Assembly (NCBI GenBank): GCA_032718475.1
Contig: JAUCBJ010001984.1
Location: forward strand, 1-57,500
DNA: 57,500 nucleotides
Origin: Nemertoderma westbladi
Lineage: Eukaryota > Xenacoelomorpha > Nemertodermatida > Nemertodermatidae
Reading direction: 5' to 3'
The notes under the pieces were generated by a model. That model worked only from the letters and a program-made list of their open reading frames with translations, was not told the DNA's origin and searched no databases. Positions 31,381 to 41,378 of the stretch are shown here, piece after piece. The position numbers were made by a program, and so were the translations under genes. The first letter of the stretch is position 1; every line of letters begins with the position of its first letter.

Positions 31381-34300
31381 TCACCGTGTTCTGGTACGGG
31401 CACGAATTCTAGCTCGAAGGTTTTGGAAGAAGATCCGTATAGTAGGCTGTGGGATATCTAGACTCCTCGAGAGATGGAGAAGCTCGTTAGCGGTGAGGTA
31501 CTGATTGCGAGTCAGGAAATGTTGGAACATTATTGCACGGTCTTTCTGGGAGATAACGGTACGCGCTCTCAACCGGGCGGGTTTAGTTCGACCTTGTTCG
31601 AACATCGCCTTCCGTTTAGCTATGCGACCCTCCACGATATTATTCTGGGAGGCGTTGTACAGCTCGCGTCTCTCCTCTAGAGGTTTACTCAGAAAGTCCG
31701 ATATTACAGGCAAATAATGTTGGCAAGTCCCCTCGGGTTTCAGAACGTGCTGTAGAATCCCTCTGGTTTTATTGAGGACCGCTTTGGTAAACACGCCGCT
31801 TGGGATCTTCATGTCATCCAGTTCCTTCTGGACGCAGTTAGCGATTTGGTTTCGCTTGATCGCGTGGGTCGATGACTCCCCCGACATGGCGAAATCTCCG
31901 TATTTGGGAAGGGATTGGGAGATGGATAGCTGGGATTCGGGGATGAGTTTGGCAGTGGTAGCGGGGGGATTGTCCGTCTCAGTGGCCGACGTCGTGCCCA
32001 ACACACTACGAGCAGTCAACGCATCTTTACTATATTTTGTAGTAAGGGCTCTGTAGTAATGGTGCACACTGTTCCGGGATGTGCCAGACACATTAGGTAG
32101 GATCCTCACCGGCCGTCTAACCGCCACCGTAGCCGAACGCAACCCCCGATTCTGTGGCGCCCTTTGCGCCGCCGCTACAGCAGGCCGCCGCTCCGCAAAT
32201 ATTGCCCTCTTATCCGCACTGACTGACGCCAAATATCGGTTCAGATGGTCTTCCATGCGATTTGGTGGTGGTGACTGTTCTGGGCCTACTGTCACTGATT
32301 GCGATTCCACTTGCGTTGGCGGTTGTGGTGCCTTTTCCGTTTCGAGTGAGGCTTGTTCTCCATTATCTTCTCCCGGCTGCAAATCGTCGTCAGCAATTGA
32401 GTCTGCTGGAAGCTTCACAGAGTTCACTCCGTAAGAAAGCCAATTAACTTGAGAGGATTTATTACCTGTCGTCCCATTGGTGGAAGCCATACGATATTTT
32501 CCGAAATAACTTCCTGGATTATTCCTTGCGGACAGATAATTCGGCCGAGGGATCTTGAAGTTGCTGACAAGAGATTTACCCTTAGAATCATCCGCGACCT
32601 TTGTTGGAATTTCCAGCTCCGTAGAAGTTTGAGGTTGTAAAGACGCAGTGGAGCTTGGTGTGATTGGATCAGAAGCACCCCTAACCACCGGCGTTAATAT
32701 CAGTTGGCCTTCTGGCGTGGTGGCGAACTCGAATATTGTGGTCTGGTTTTTATCATTAGCCAGAGATGTAACCCCCGAAGCACTGTTGCTGTAACAGATG
32801 TTCGTGTTACCTAAACTGCTATTTGAATTGGAACTGCTAGGTAAGGAACCACGTGCAATATCTACATGGTTCTCCGTAGGTATATCTGCAGCGTTTCTTA
32901 CAAACTGCAGCACATTTTGGTTCACAGAATTTATACTTCCTGAACCCACCAGAGCCCGTGACGTACTGTCATCCTGGGTTGAGCAAACTACGAATCCATC
33001 TTCAGTATACCGAAGTCGACGACCAGAGTTTCTGGCAGAGCGACGCAAAGGAGCGCTGGAAGTATCAATTGGAGGTTCTATGGTTGTCCTTGCAGTATTG
33101 CTAGCAAGGTGAACAGGTAAGGGCTTCACATCTACAGTGGCCCGTGTATTGCATTGTAACTTAGGAAGCTCGCATTGCTGTGGGGGATCAATATGCTCCT
33201 TCTTGATGGTTATAGACTTATTGTAAGCCGGATCCTTGTCAACGCTGTCACTAGCTGAATCATCAGCATCATCATCAGAATCCCTTTGATTGGAGTCAGT
33301 CCAGGAACATCGTGCAGGCTGGGCCAGAGACACAGTAGAAGGAACAAATGGGCCACTGAGTGTTGGTGGAGTTTGAGGCGGTAAAACAGAGGTGGAAAGT
33401 GTGGGCAGTGGGTGCAAAACTACTGACGGATTAGTAGTGCTGCTTCTTACTGTTGTTGTGGAAGGAGTAGATCTTGGTTTGTCCGATGTTACTGGAATTA
33501 ATTTAACTTTCTGTCCAGGATTTTCCTGCGCAGCATCTAATAAATTAATAGCGTGGTGATAGAAACCACGTTTGGCATTTGGAGAGGGCCGGGGTTGGTT
33601 CAACAGGTTTAAAACTTTATCCACCCCTGATGGTGGCTGACCTTCCAACAACGTAGGCAGACTTCCATTGGGTGAACAATCCCGTACGTGCTGCACCCAG
33701 AAGCGTTGAACTGTCGTGTGACCAACACGGTACTCAGCACTTAGCTTAGAATACGCCCCTTTAGGTACCAAACCAGTGTATTGGTTAGCTCCAAGGGACA
33801 TCAGTCTATCTATAACTCGTTGCTTATAGTCTATATTGAAGGCGTGGGGACCACGATTCGAATACTTTTGGCGCAATAAATCTTTTCTCGTCTGGCTTGC
33901 GCGGGGATTATTAGGAGTTGGGCCACGTACTTTAGACGTAGTTTTTAAAGCGTCAAATTTCGTCGATGCAAACCCGAGATTGACAGTGTCCGCGTACAAT
34001 AAAGATGATGAAGCTTGTTCAGTAGTACCGGCATCGGTAACTGATAATTTGCTTGGCACTTTCTCAGATAACATCTTCAACAAAGAGGAGGCGGCATTAT
34101 CTTGTGTTAATGAGAGGCCAATACCTGAATCTTGCATGCATGGTGGCTGCATGGCTTGCAATGTCGACTCGCTTGGACGGACGAAACTAGAGACAGTAAC
34201 ATGATGTTGGCCTAAATCAGATGACAAACCACTGAAGGTTGAAGCAATAGGCAATGTGTATACTGGTAAACATGAAGTGGTGTTCGAGAATGTTGGAACC

Positions 34301-34653
34301 GATGCATATGGTAATGATAAATTACATGTAGATTCACTAATGCTGTGGGATGATCTAACATTAGCCTTACTGGAACTGTATATCTCTTGTTTAACCTTAA
34401 CAATAGAAAATGGAGTGAGTTGGGGAAGAGGCAAGGCCTCAGGAGCCACTCCCCAAGTAGCAATTACATTTCCATCATTAGACTGAATGTCAGATTCTCC
34501 AAGCTCGCAACTTAGGCTTTTCCGACATAACAACCCTTCTTCTTGTATAATTTTGACTGCGGTCTCCTTTTCGCGTAATATCAGGAGCCTCAGATACTTA
34601 GGGTTAACAGCAAAAAAATGTAAAACATCCTCAAAATTAGTGGAGGTAGACAT
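31381..34653 (-). CDS. Divergent CUT-class homeodomain protein with transposase-like HTH, intronless
   Basis: One uninterrupted frame of 1090 codons, ATG at 34653-34651, TGA at 31383-31381. Residues about 272-325 (YKQRVIDRLMSLGANQ, YSKLSAEYRVGHTTVQRFW) look like the helix-turn-helix of mariner/Tc1-type transposases. Residues about 936-1008 (VQKELDDMKIPSGVFTKAVL, NKTRGILQHVL) fit a degenerate CUT domain. Residues about 1027-1087 form a homeodomain (SQKDRAIMFQHFLTRNQYLT) whose recognition helix reads IRIFFQNLRARIRAR, so the usual WFQNRR is FFQNLR. Between them are long Ser/Thr/Pro-rich disordered stretches and two sumoylation-type sites (VKQE, IKKE). It is probably a nuclear DNA-binding regulator; CUT next to a C-terminal homeodomain is the CUX/ONECUT/SATB plan. 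The lack of introns and the HTH suggest a retrogene or a host-transposon fusion. Confidence 0.75.
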   Translation of the reverse strand: MSTSTNFEDVLHFFAVNPKYLRLLILREKETAVKIIQEEGLLCRKSLSCELGESDIQSNDGNVIATWGVAPEALPLPQLTPFSIVKVKQEIYSSSKANVRSSHSISESTCNLSLPYASVPTFSNTTSCLPVYTLPIASTFSGLSSDLGQHHVTVSSFVRPSESTLQAMQPPCMQDSGIGLSLTQDNAASSLLKMLSEKVPSKLSVTDAGTTEQASSSLLYADTVNLGFASTKFDALKTTSKVRGPTPNNPRASQTRKDLLRQKYSNRGPHAFNIDYKQRVIDRLMSLGANQYTGLVPKGAYSKLSAEYRVGHTTVQRFWVQHVRDCSPNGSLPTLLEGQPPSGVDKVLNLLNQPRPSPNAKRGFYHHAINLLDAAQENPGQKVKLIPVTSDKPRSTPSTTTVRSSTTNPSVVLHPLPTLSTSVLPPQTPPTLSGPFVPSTVSLAQPARCSWTDSNQRDSDDDADDSASDSVDKDPAYNKSITIKKEHIDPPQQCELPKLQCNTRATVDVKPLPVHLASNTARTTIEPPIDTSSAPLRRSARNSGRRLRYTEDGFVVCSTQDDSTSRALVGSGSINSVNQNVLQFVRNAADIPTENHVDIARGSLPSSSNSNSSLGNTNICYSNSASGVTSLANDKNQTTIFEFATTPEGQLILTPVVRGASDPITPSSTASLQPQTSTELEIPTKVADDSKGKSLVSNFKIPRPNYLSARNNPGSYFGKYRMASTNGTTGNKSSQVNWLSYGVNSVKLPADSIADDDLQPGEDNGEQASLETEKAPQPPTQVESQSVTVGPEQSPPPNRMEDHLNRYLASVSADKRAIFAERRPAVAAAQRAPQNRGLRSATVAVRRPVRILPNVSGTSRNSVHHYYRALTTKYSKDALTARSVLGTTSATETDNPPATTAKLIPESQLSISQSLPKYGDFAMSGESSTHAIKRNQIANCVQKELDDMKIPSGVFTKAVLNKTRGILQHVLKPEGTCQHYLPVISDFLSKPLEERRELYNASQNNIVEGRIAKRKAMFEQGRTKPARLRARTVISQKDRAIMFQHFLTRNQYLTANELLHLSRSLDIPQPTIRIFFQNLRARIRARTRTR

Positions 34654-35708
34654 ATTCGTATGGAGTACATCTATGTATGTATCACCAGGATTGATGAATC
34701 GTGATCACAACATAGAGTCACAGTGGTCATATGATAAATGATAATGTTACAATATTACTACCATTTCAATGACAATTAGCTGAAAGCCAAGTAATTTTTA
34801 TGATAGGCAAGGTAGATAAGTAAACCTGCTATTACTACAGTGAGCCTACTTACAAAATACTGAAATAACTATTTACATCATTTAGTCATTATGTGGAAAG
34901 AATCACGTTTCATCTTAATGATTCGTTATTTTACCACTATGTATTGGACACTTTGTTATGTTACTCTGCCATTTTGACACAGACTTCGACACAGAAATTA
35001 TGTAACGAGGTGTCTTGTGTCGAAGTGACTACAGACTAACGTAAAACCGCTACAGCTTTTCAGTCACTTCATCACAACACATGCAACATATAATTAAACG
35101 TATTGCTCGCTCATTTTACTATTTCTTCATTTACATGTATGTCATAGTCTGATAATCATACAGCAATACACAGCTATGAACAATAACTTACGAGGATGAC
35201 GACACAAATAGAAAGAAAAAAAAAACAATGTAAAATTGTAACAAATATATTACGGATTATTTGATTACATAGTCTGGTTCTGGTAGTATATTAATAAGTT
35301 TGACAATATTTAATAGCAAGCTACAACGTTTAATAATGTGTATAGTACATTTACATATAGCATTATAGTAGTGTACCGTGGTAGAACAATGTTGACTTTT
35401 TAAATGAATCTTTTATTAATTTATAACTGAACTGATTGACATGAGAAATTAAAAAAAGTTGAATTTTACTTTTTTTCACCTGGAAAAAAGAACTGAAGAA
35501 TAAAGAAATGTTTAAATATATTTGTAATCCTCACATGGCCAGCAATCCATCAGTCTGTCAGCACTAACAATCAGTTAGCAGGATAAGGCACTCTGCCTCT
35601 CTGCTTATATTTTGTTTATATGATACATACTAACAAGTTGTTGGCACGGGTTGCACGAAGGACCCACTTCATGTAGGTTTAGTGTGTGTACCGGTAGTTG
35701 TAGTTGCT
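34654..35708. other. Upstream region of CUT-homeobox gene (copy 1)
   Basis: The probable promoter and 5' UTR of the minus-strand gene. A near-inverted pair ACTTCGACACAG / TTGTGTCGAAGT lies at about 34983-35028; the left arm is partly lost in the duplicate near 47815. No exon seen. This whole stretch recurs at about 47486-48543. Confidence 0.5.
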
Positions 35709-35716
35709 GAGTTGTA

Positions 35717-36294
35717 GGGATACATGACCGAACGTAATCAGGATCGAATGTAACATAGTTATTTCGTATCGAACGTAACCTCAATTATGTTACATTGGAT
35801 CCTATAACTATGTTACATTCGATCTACAAATTACTAAGCTCGAATGTAATATTGCCATTTACAGATTTAAAGGAGCAGGTTACATAGGCGTGTTGGAGGA
35901 ACCAAAACAATAAACGAAAGTTAACAGATGTTACAAGATTATGCAGGTTACTTTTATTTAAATGCTGAAAGGAGCAGGTTACAGAGGCGTGTTGGGGGAA
36001 CCAAAACAATAAACGAAAGTTAACACATGTTACAAGATTGCAGGTCACTTAATTGGGTCTTTGTTTTGTACTCACCAACACCAAACTGTTTCTTCCTGTA
36101 AATAAACGAAGCATTTCATCTGTTAATTCCTGAAATCAAAACACAACTGAAATAAATGTATGTTACATTCGAGCTTAGTAATTTGTAGATCGAATGTAAC
36201 ATAGTTATAGGATCCAATGTAACATAATTGAGGTTACGTTCAATTCGTAAAAACTATGTTACGTTCGATCCTGATTACGTTCCGTCTGTCACCC
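35717..36294. mobile_element. 578-bp DNA element with long TIRs (MULE-like), copy 1 only
   Basis: The ends GGGATACATGACCG and CGTCTGTCACCC open ~145-bp terminal inverted repeats, with shared inner core GAACGTAATCAGGATCGAA. It is flanked by GAGTTGTA at 35709-35716 and 36295-36302. Copy 2 keeps the empty site at 48544-48551 with a single GAGTTGTA. The interior holds a ~100-bp unit (AAAGGAGCAGGTTACA...) present twice. Long TIRs and 8-9 bp duplications suggest a Mutator-like or Merlin/P-like non-autonomous element; there is no transposase. Confidence 0.9.
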
Positions 36295-38034
36295 GAGTTG
36301 TAGTAGTGTAGTAAGTAAATTGTATAATTTATTGTTTGACCTTGCAGAATGATTGCTAGTCATTGTGAGTACTGCTCTATTATAATCTGATAATACCCTG
36401 GTTTACGGTTCAGTATTTCTGCATTATCAACTGCCAAATATCTCCATCTGTCCTCTGGTCCTAGACCTAATGCTGTAATGTATATAATTTTCCTTAAAAC
36501 TTAACAATTGAGTACCGGCAATTTTGAATTTGATAACCATCACTTTCAAACATTTCTGAAAATATCGAAATTAAACAAAAAAATTTAAATTTAAATGGAA
36601 ATACTTATTTAAATTTGGACTTCATTTAATTTTATGTCATGTACCGGGTGGTACCCGACTGTCTGGTAGTCGTAGTAGGCAAAATTTTGTTAGTTGCCCC
36701 CGGGCGCATGATGCATGAAACCCTTGGCACGCCACTGCTCAGTATCTCCAGACGAAAACGGAATAAGCTATAGCTAGGTAAGGTACCCTACAGTTAGTCT
36801 GTCAGCCAGATGCTGCATGGATTCTGCTGGTTAAAAGTTGAAATCCCCGTAGTCTATTATTGGAATATTGAAATTGGAATGCTCATTAAAATTTGGGCAC
36901 GTTGCCGGTCAGCCGCCAGCCGGTACGATAGTATCATTGGTGCATTGGAACCGGCTTAAAATTATACTACAGTACAGCAGTACCGGTGCCGGTATGCCTC
37001 TTACAGTACAGCAGTAGGCCTACTAAAATAGTAAAATCATGTGCATGTCTGCCTGTACAATAAATTTAATTTGGTGCTCGTACAGTCGTATGACAGTATG
37101 AAATAGTCATTGTAAATAATTGAATAATATAATTTGTAATAGCGGCCCTACTGTATTACTATAATAAGCAAGGGTGGAAAAAACCTAGGTTTTTTAAAGA
37201 AAAAAAATAGGTTTAGGTTTTTTGCTTAGGTTTTTTAAAAAAACCTAAAGGTTTTTTATTATACAGTTATATGTACGATGTACCGGTATATAGATATTAC
37301 AAAATTATGTAATTAATATGATTTGAACATATTCAATTATAGACAGATAGAGGATGCATGTGTCTGTGTGTAGTCAGGTAGTGTAGGCTATAATTAGCAA
37401 TAGCTCTAGGCAGCTAGGCCTATCAGCCTATACTCAGATACTGCTACAGTGCTGCATAGGCCTACAGCTATAAAATGTATACGATACCTGTTGCCTGTAT
37501 ACGGCAGACCGGTACAGCGGTACCTTCTACCTGTGTTATGTCTGTATGTACAGATGTAGGCTACAGACAGACAGATATATTAGGCGTACCGGTCCTGCGG
37601 TCCACGGTCAGCCGGTAGCAGGCTACCTTACCTCAGTACCTACTTCTGTACTTCGGTGGGGGTACTACCTACTGCTGTACCATAGTAGGACAGTACAGCA
37701 GTACTAGTCAGACAGTTCCGGTACTCTGGCAGTCTGGTATTGGCAGACTAGACTGCAGGACTGGCATGTTAGACTTTTCCCACGTACGTTGTAGGTATCC
37801 ACTATGTCAGTATGTGCGTACCTATCCACTTATGTGCGTACATATCCATCCAGGCATATATACCTTACATTGAATGATTTGACATAGGCGCATGCATACT
37901 GGCATACGCGTAGGTGAATACTGTTTCATAATTGGTCCAGACAGCCAGATGAGATACGAAATTATTGTAATGTCCAAGTCAACAGTGTCTTCTGTAGCTG
38001 TAGAAGTAGACCTCCCTAGAATTGCAACATCACC
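36295..38034. other. Non-coding, GTACCGGT-rich part of duplication copy 1
   Basis: Low-complexity stretches rich in ACCGGTA, TACAGCAGTA and AGGCCTA. It includes the inverted AACCTAGGTTTTTT / AAAAAACCTAAAGG patch near 37178-37252 and the empty LINE target GTAGCAGGCTACC at 37615-37627. No exon seen. Confidence 0.5.
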
Positions 38035-38801
38035 AAATATGCACTGATCTTAGCATAAGATCTTTATATGCCATGGTAAGATTTTGGCACCTTTGCTCTA
38101 CGATCTTAGGAGGGTTGGTAACGATCAGTGCAGATCTTTGCAGGGTTGGTAAGACCATACGGCTGATCTCTGGAGTTTTAGTAAGATCAGTGTAGATCTT
38201 TGCATAATTAATGATATATAACAAAGTTCTGCAAAGATCTTAATAGTTCTCAATCAATAATTAAGCAAAATTTGAAGCATTCTTCTGTTTTTAACTGTGG
38301 ATTGTTACTATGGGGGTATGGCAGTGGGGGATGTAGAACTAATAATTGATAATTAATTATTGATTGATAATTTATAACTTGATATTATCATGATATGATC
38401 ATGATAAGATCTGAAAAGATCTTCGTATGATATGTAATTTTATGTAAAACGCTGTGAAAGAGAGTACTCTGGGCGGTCAAATACGGCAAATAATAATAAT
38501 CATTGGCCTCTGCCTCTGATGTTTTAAAATTTGGGCAGCCTCATTATCTGGCTGTCTGGCCTGATCTTATCCTGATCATAGTCTGATCGTAGCAGATATA
38601 ATAGCCATGTTGTTACTTTCCAAGACAATAATTATAATGTTTAATGTAAAAATAGTTTTGATATTTAACAAATTATTGCAACCATACATTCAATAAATAA
38701 ATATTTTTTCAATATTTTGTATATGTAAATTCTTAAAAGATTTTGTATGATCATTCTATGATCGTAGCAGATTTACAATGTATTATGATCAGTGCAGATG
38801 A
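38035..38801. repeat. GATC-dense region bounded by inverted GCACTGATC
   Basis: Left end (T)GCACTGATCTTAGC and right end GATCAGTGCAGAT are inverted. Inside, variants of AGATCTTTGCA, GATCAGTGCAGATC and CTGATCATAGTCTGATCGTA recur on both strands. It may be a non-autonomous element of ~770 bp; no target duplication is clear. The second copy is at about 53324-54088. Confidence 0.4.
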
Positions 38802-40327
38802 ATCATGCACATAGCATGATCCGTATAGATCTTGGAAGATTCGAAAAGTCGCTAGGGTATCATTACAGTACCGTGGTGTTTCGCATTTGTCTTAATATGC
38901 TTGCTGTAGTGTGCCACTGTGCCAGTGTCAGTCCGTGTGTCATTGAGATAGTGAATTTTATTTTCAGTGAGCTTTTGCAGTTTTTGTGCTCATTGTCATT
39001 AATCATATAACACAGTGTAATAATAAAATCATAATAATCATAATCAGACTTTTCAGATTTCCGATATTTAAACTGGGTGTTTCTAGGAGTTTCCAGGCAG
39101 CCAGGTGAAATATAACGACCTGCTTATGGAAATTACAATAAATAATTAATTCAATTTAATTCTGACTTGCCAACAATAAAAGGCTAATATGATAAATACA
39201 GTAAAATGCTGGGCTGCATAGTGCATATCAATGTAACAATATAAATAAAAGTGCACGCACAAGGGAAAATAATTCTTATAGACCATAATCTTGTCAAAAG
39301 TACTGTGTAGAGATTTCCGAGAAATCCAACTGTTTCAATTTAGACAAATTGATAGATCATGATTCCATTACCTTTTCGGGAATAGTACTGTAGTATTCCA
39401 ATTCGTATCTACACTACACGGCTACGAAAATGTGTTTCCAGTTGTTTCCGCTTTCAAAATAACTTGACCACCAAGGGGTACTAGGGACCCAAGCATTCCA
39501 GTTTATTTTTTTTTTCTGAAGTCTGGCATGCAGTTGATTGTGGTATACAAAATCTCAATAACTCCGGTTATACATTTTGAGAAAAATAAATTATCACTTC
39601 ATTGTCTCCATTTTGTTCTTAAGTAAAAGTTAGTTAACCAAATACTGTATATATGGGAGGGTGCGAGCGCTTGAACACTATTAAATTAATATAATCCCGC
39701 CACGCCGCCAGCATGAATTGGCAAGCTAAGTTTTCCTGTACAGTACTAAGCTCTATGTAAATCCTTGTTACAGTTTACGACGATAATACTCCAGTACTCT
39801 ATATACGACGATAATACCCTATTAATAATGCCCACGCTTTCAAATAGATATCCTAAAATTTCTGAGGCTGTAGCTCCGAAAACATCGCGCCACCTTGCTC
39901 ATTCAAATTTTCGAGCACTCACAGATCGTCAATATATAGGTTAGGCCTACCACCAGGTCCGGTACTGCTAACAGCCATTCTGTAGGATCTGAGGATGAGC
40001 CAGGTCTATCCAGTATCACCAATTTCAATATTCAAATTGTACTGCTGTACTGTAGAGTCCTAGGCTTACTGTGTTACCGTGTACAAGTACCGGTACAGTA
40101 CAGACGGAAGATTATTTTGAGCTAGATGTACAGCAAGCGAAAATTAGTTAAAAAAAGTGTTTTTTAAACTAATTTTGAAGCTTAGTTAATAAAGACTTTT
40201 AAACTCATTTTCAGCAAAATTAGTTAAAAAATAATTTCTTTTACTCATTTTCAGATGTTAAAAAAAAATACTTTTTTTATCTAATTTTCTGGAAATTAGC
40301 AAAAAAGAGTTAGATTGATTAACGCAA
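38802..40327. other. Non-coding part of duplication copy 1
   Basis: AT-rich, no exon recognised. A patch at about 40138-40310 is rich in AAAATTAGTTAAAAAA and its complement. Confidence 0.45.
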
Positions 40328-40428
40328 TTTTAAAAATAATAGTGAAAGAAAAGGAGCGTTTTTCAAATAAAATGTAATAATATTCGATGTAAAAATTATC
40401 TACCAGTAAAACAGTACTGATATTACAG
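40328..40428. repeat. ~105-bp direct repeat, left flank of LINE fragment
   Basis: CAATTTTAAAAATAATAGTG...ACAGTACTGATATTA recurs at about 41278-41378 with a few differences. The two copies enclose the LINE fragment 40437-41277 and may be an unusually long target duplication. Confidence 0.85.
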
Positions 40429-40436
40429 TATATGGG

Positions 40437-41277
40437 TCTACTACTACTACTATTAGGATCGGCGTGCTGCATTGCAGCTGCATTATATATATTATATATA
40501 TATTAAGAATGATGTGTCGGCTTGTCGACAAAATTGCGATCCCTATAACCCATGACATTTGTTAGATCATCCGCGTCTTCAAGGCCAGTGTCCTTTAAGA
40601 TGCGTCTCAAGAAAGTCATGGGCTGTCCACCATGCTTATTCACTCCACGAGGCCGCCAAAGCACAAGATTATGTACTGGCTGGTCCTCACGGCGAAAGCA
40701 ATGTCCTGCAAAGCGGATGCGGCTTTGTTCTATAGTGTCAAGCTTGGGGGAACCAATGAGACACATCCAATGTTATATAGTGTCTGGTTGGAGATGTGTG
40801 CATTGTACTTGACAGTGAACCCGGCGTAGCATTCTTGTGAATGTGCCATCCAGAGATTTGGTGTCCTCAGCAGTTAGAGCCCAGCATGGACTCCCATAGA
40901 ATACTGGAACTACTGCTGCTCTAAATAATCGGACCTAAAGTTTCCGATTAATTCTATGTGACTTCCAAATCCTGGAAAGCCAATTCAAGGCTGCCAGCCC
41001 ATGCCTTTCCCTTACGTATTCGAAAGTCCTCACCTGACTTCCGGATCCATGATCCCAGGTAACAGAAGTCATCCACATGCTCAAGCGTACCATTCTTTGA
41101 GCATATATGCTCATCTGGTCAGAGACTTGCTGGGGACTTTCAAAGTGAACTGTCAACAATTTGGTCTTTTTGGGGTTAATAAAAAGACCAACACTAGAAA
41201 CAGCCTGTTCTAATGAGCTGAGGAGCCGTTGGCTCTCTCTAGTGATTCTGAGAGACTCTTAAGTCATCGGCAAACTC
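40437..41277 (-). mobile_element. 5'-truncated LINE fragment (duplication copy 1)
   Basis: On the minus strand it encodes the LINE C-terminus: RIRFAGHCFRREDQPVHNLV and MTFLRRILKDTGLEDADDL. The left end is the (TAC)n tail complement, with an AT microsatellite expanded near 40485-40503. The frame is broken by several indels. Confidence 0.9.
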
Positions 41278-41378
41278 AATTTTAAAAATATTAGTGAGTG
41301 AAGGAGCCTTTTTCAAATAAAATGTAATAATATTCGATGTAAAAATTACCTACCAGTAACAACAGTACTGATATTATC
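41278..41378. repeat. ~105-bp direct repeat, right flank of LINE fragment
   Basis: Partner of 40328-40428. Confidence 0.85.

Noticed and set aside
31474-34486. Plus-strand frames of 60-120 codons opposite the CUT-homeobox gene
   Set aside because: They are antisense shadows of the 1090-codon frame; no conserved motifs.
35824-36048. 74-codon minus frame with repeated CVNFRLLFWF
   Set aside because: Produced by the duplicated ~100-bp unit inside the long-TIR element; no independent coding support.
36060-36110. 20-nt micro-exon with acceptor and donor inside the long-TIR element
   Set aside because: Splice consensus alone over such a short span is too weak, and no neighbouring exon was found.
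38792-39010. 72-codon ORF, identical at 54079-54297
   Set aside because: Identity reflects the segmental duplication; composition is not protein-like.
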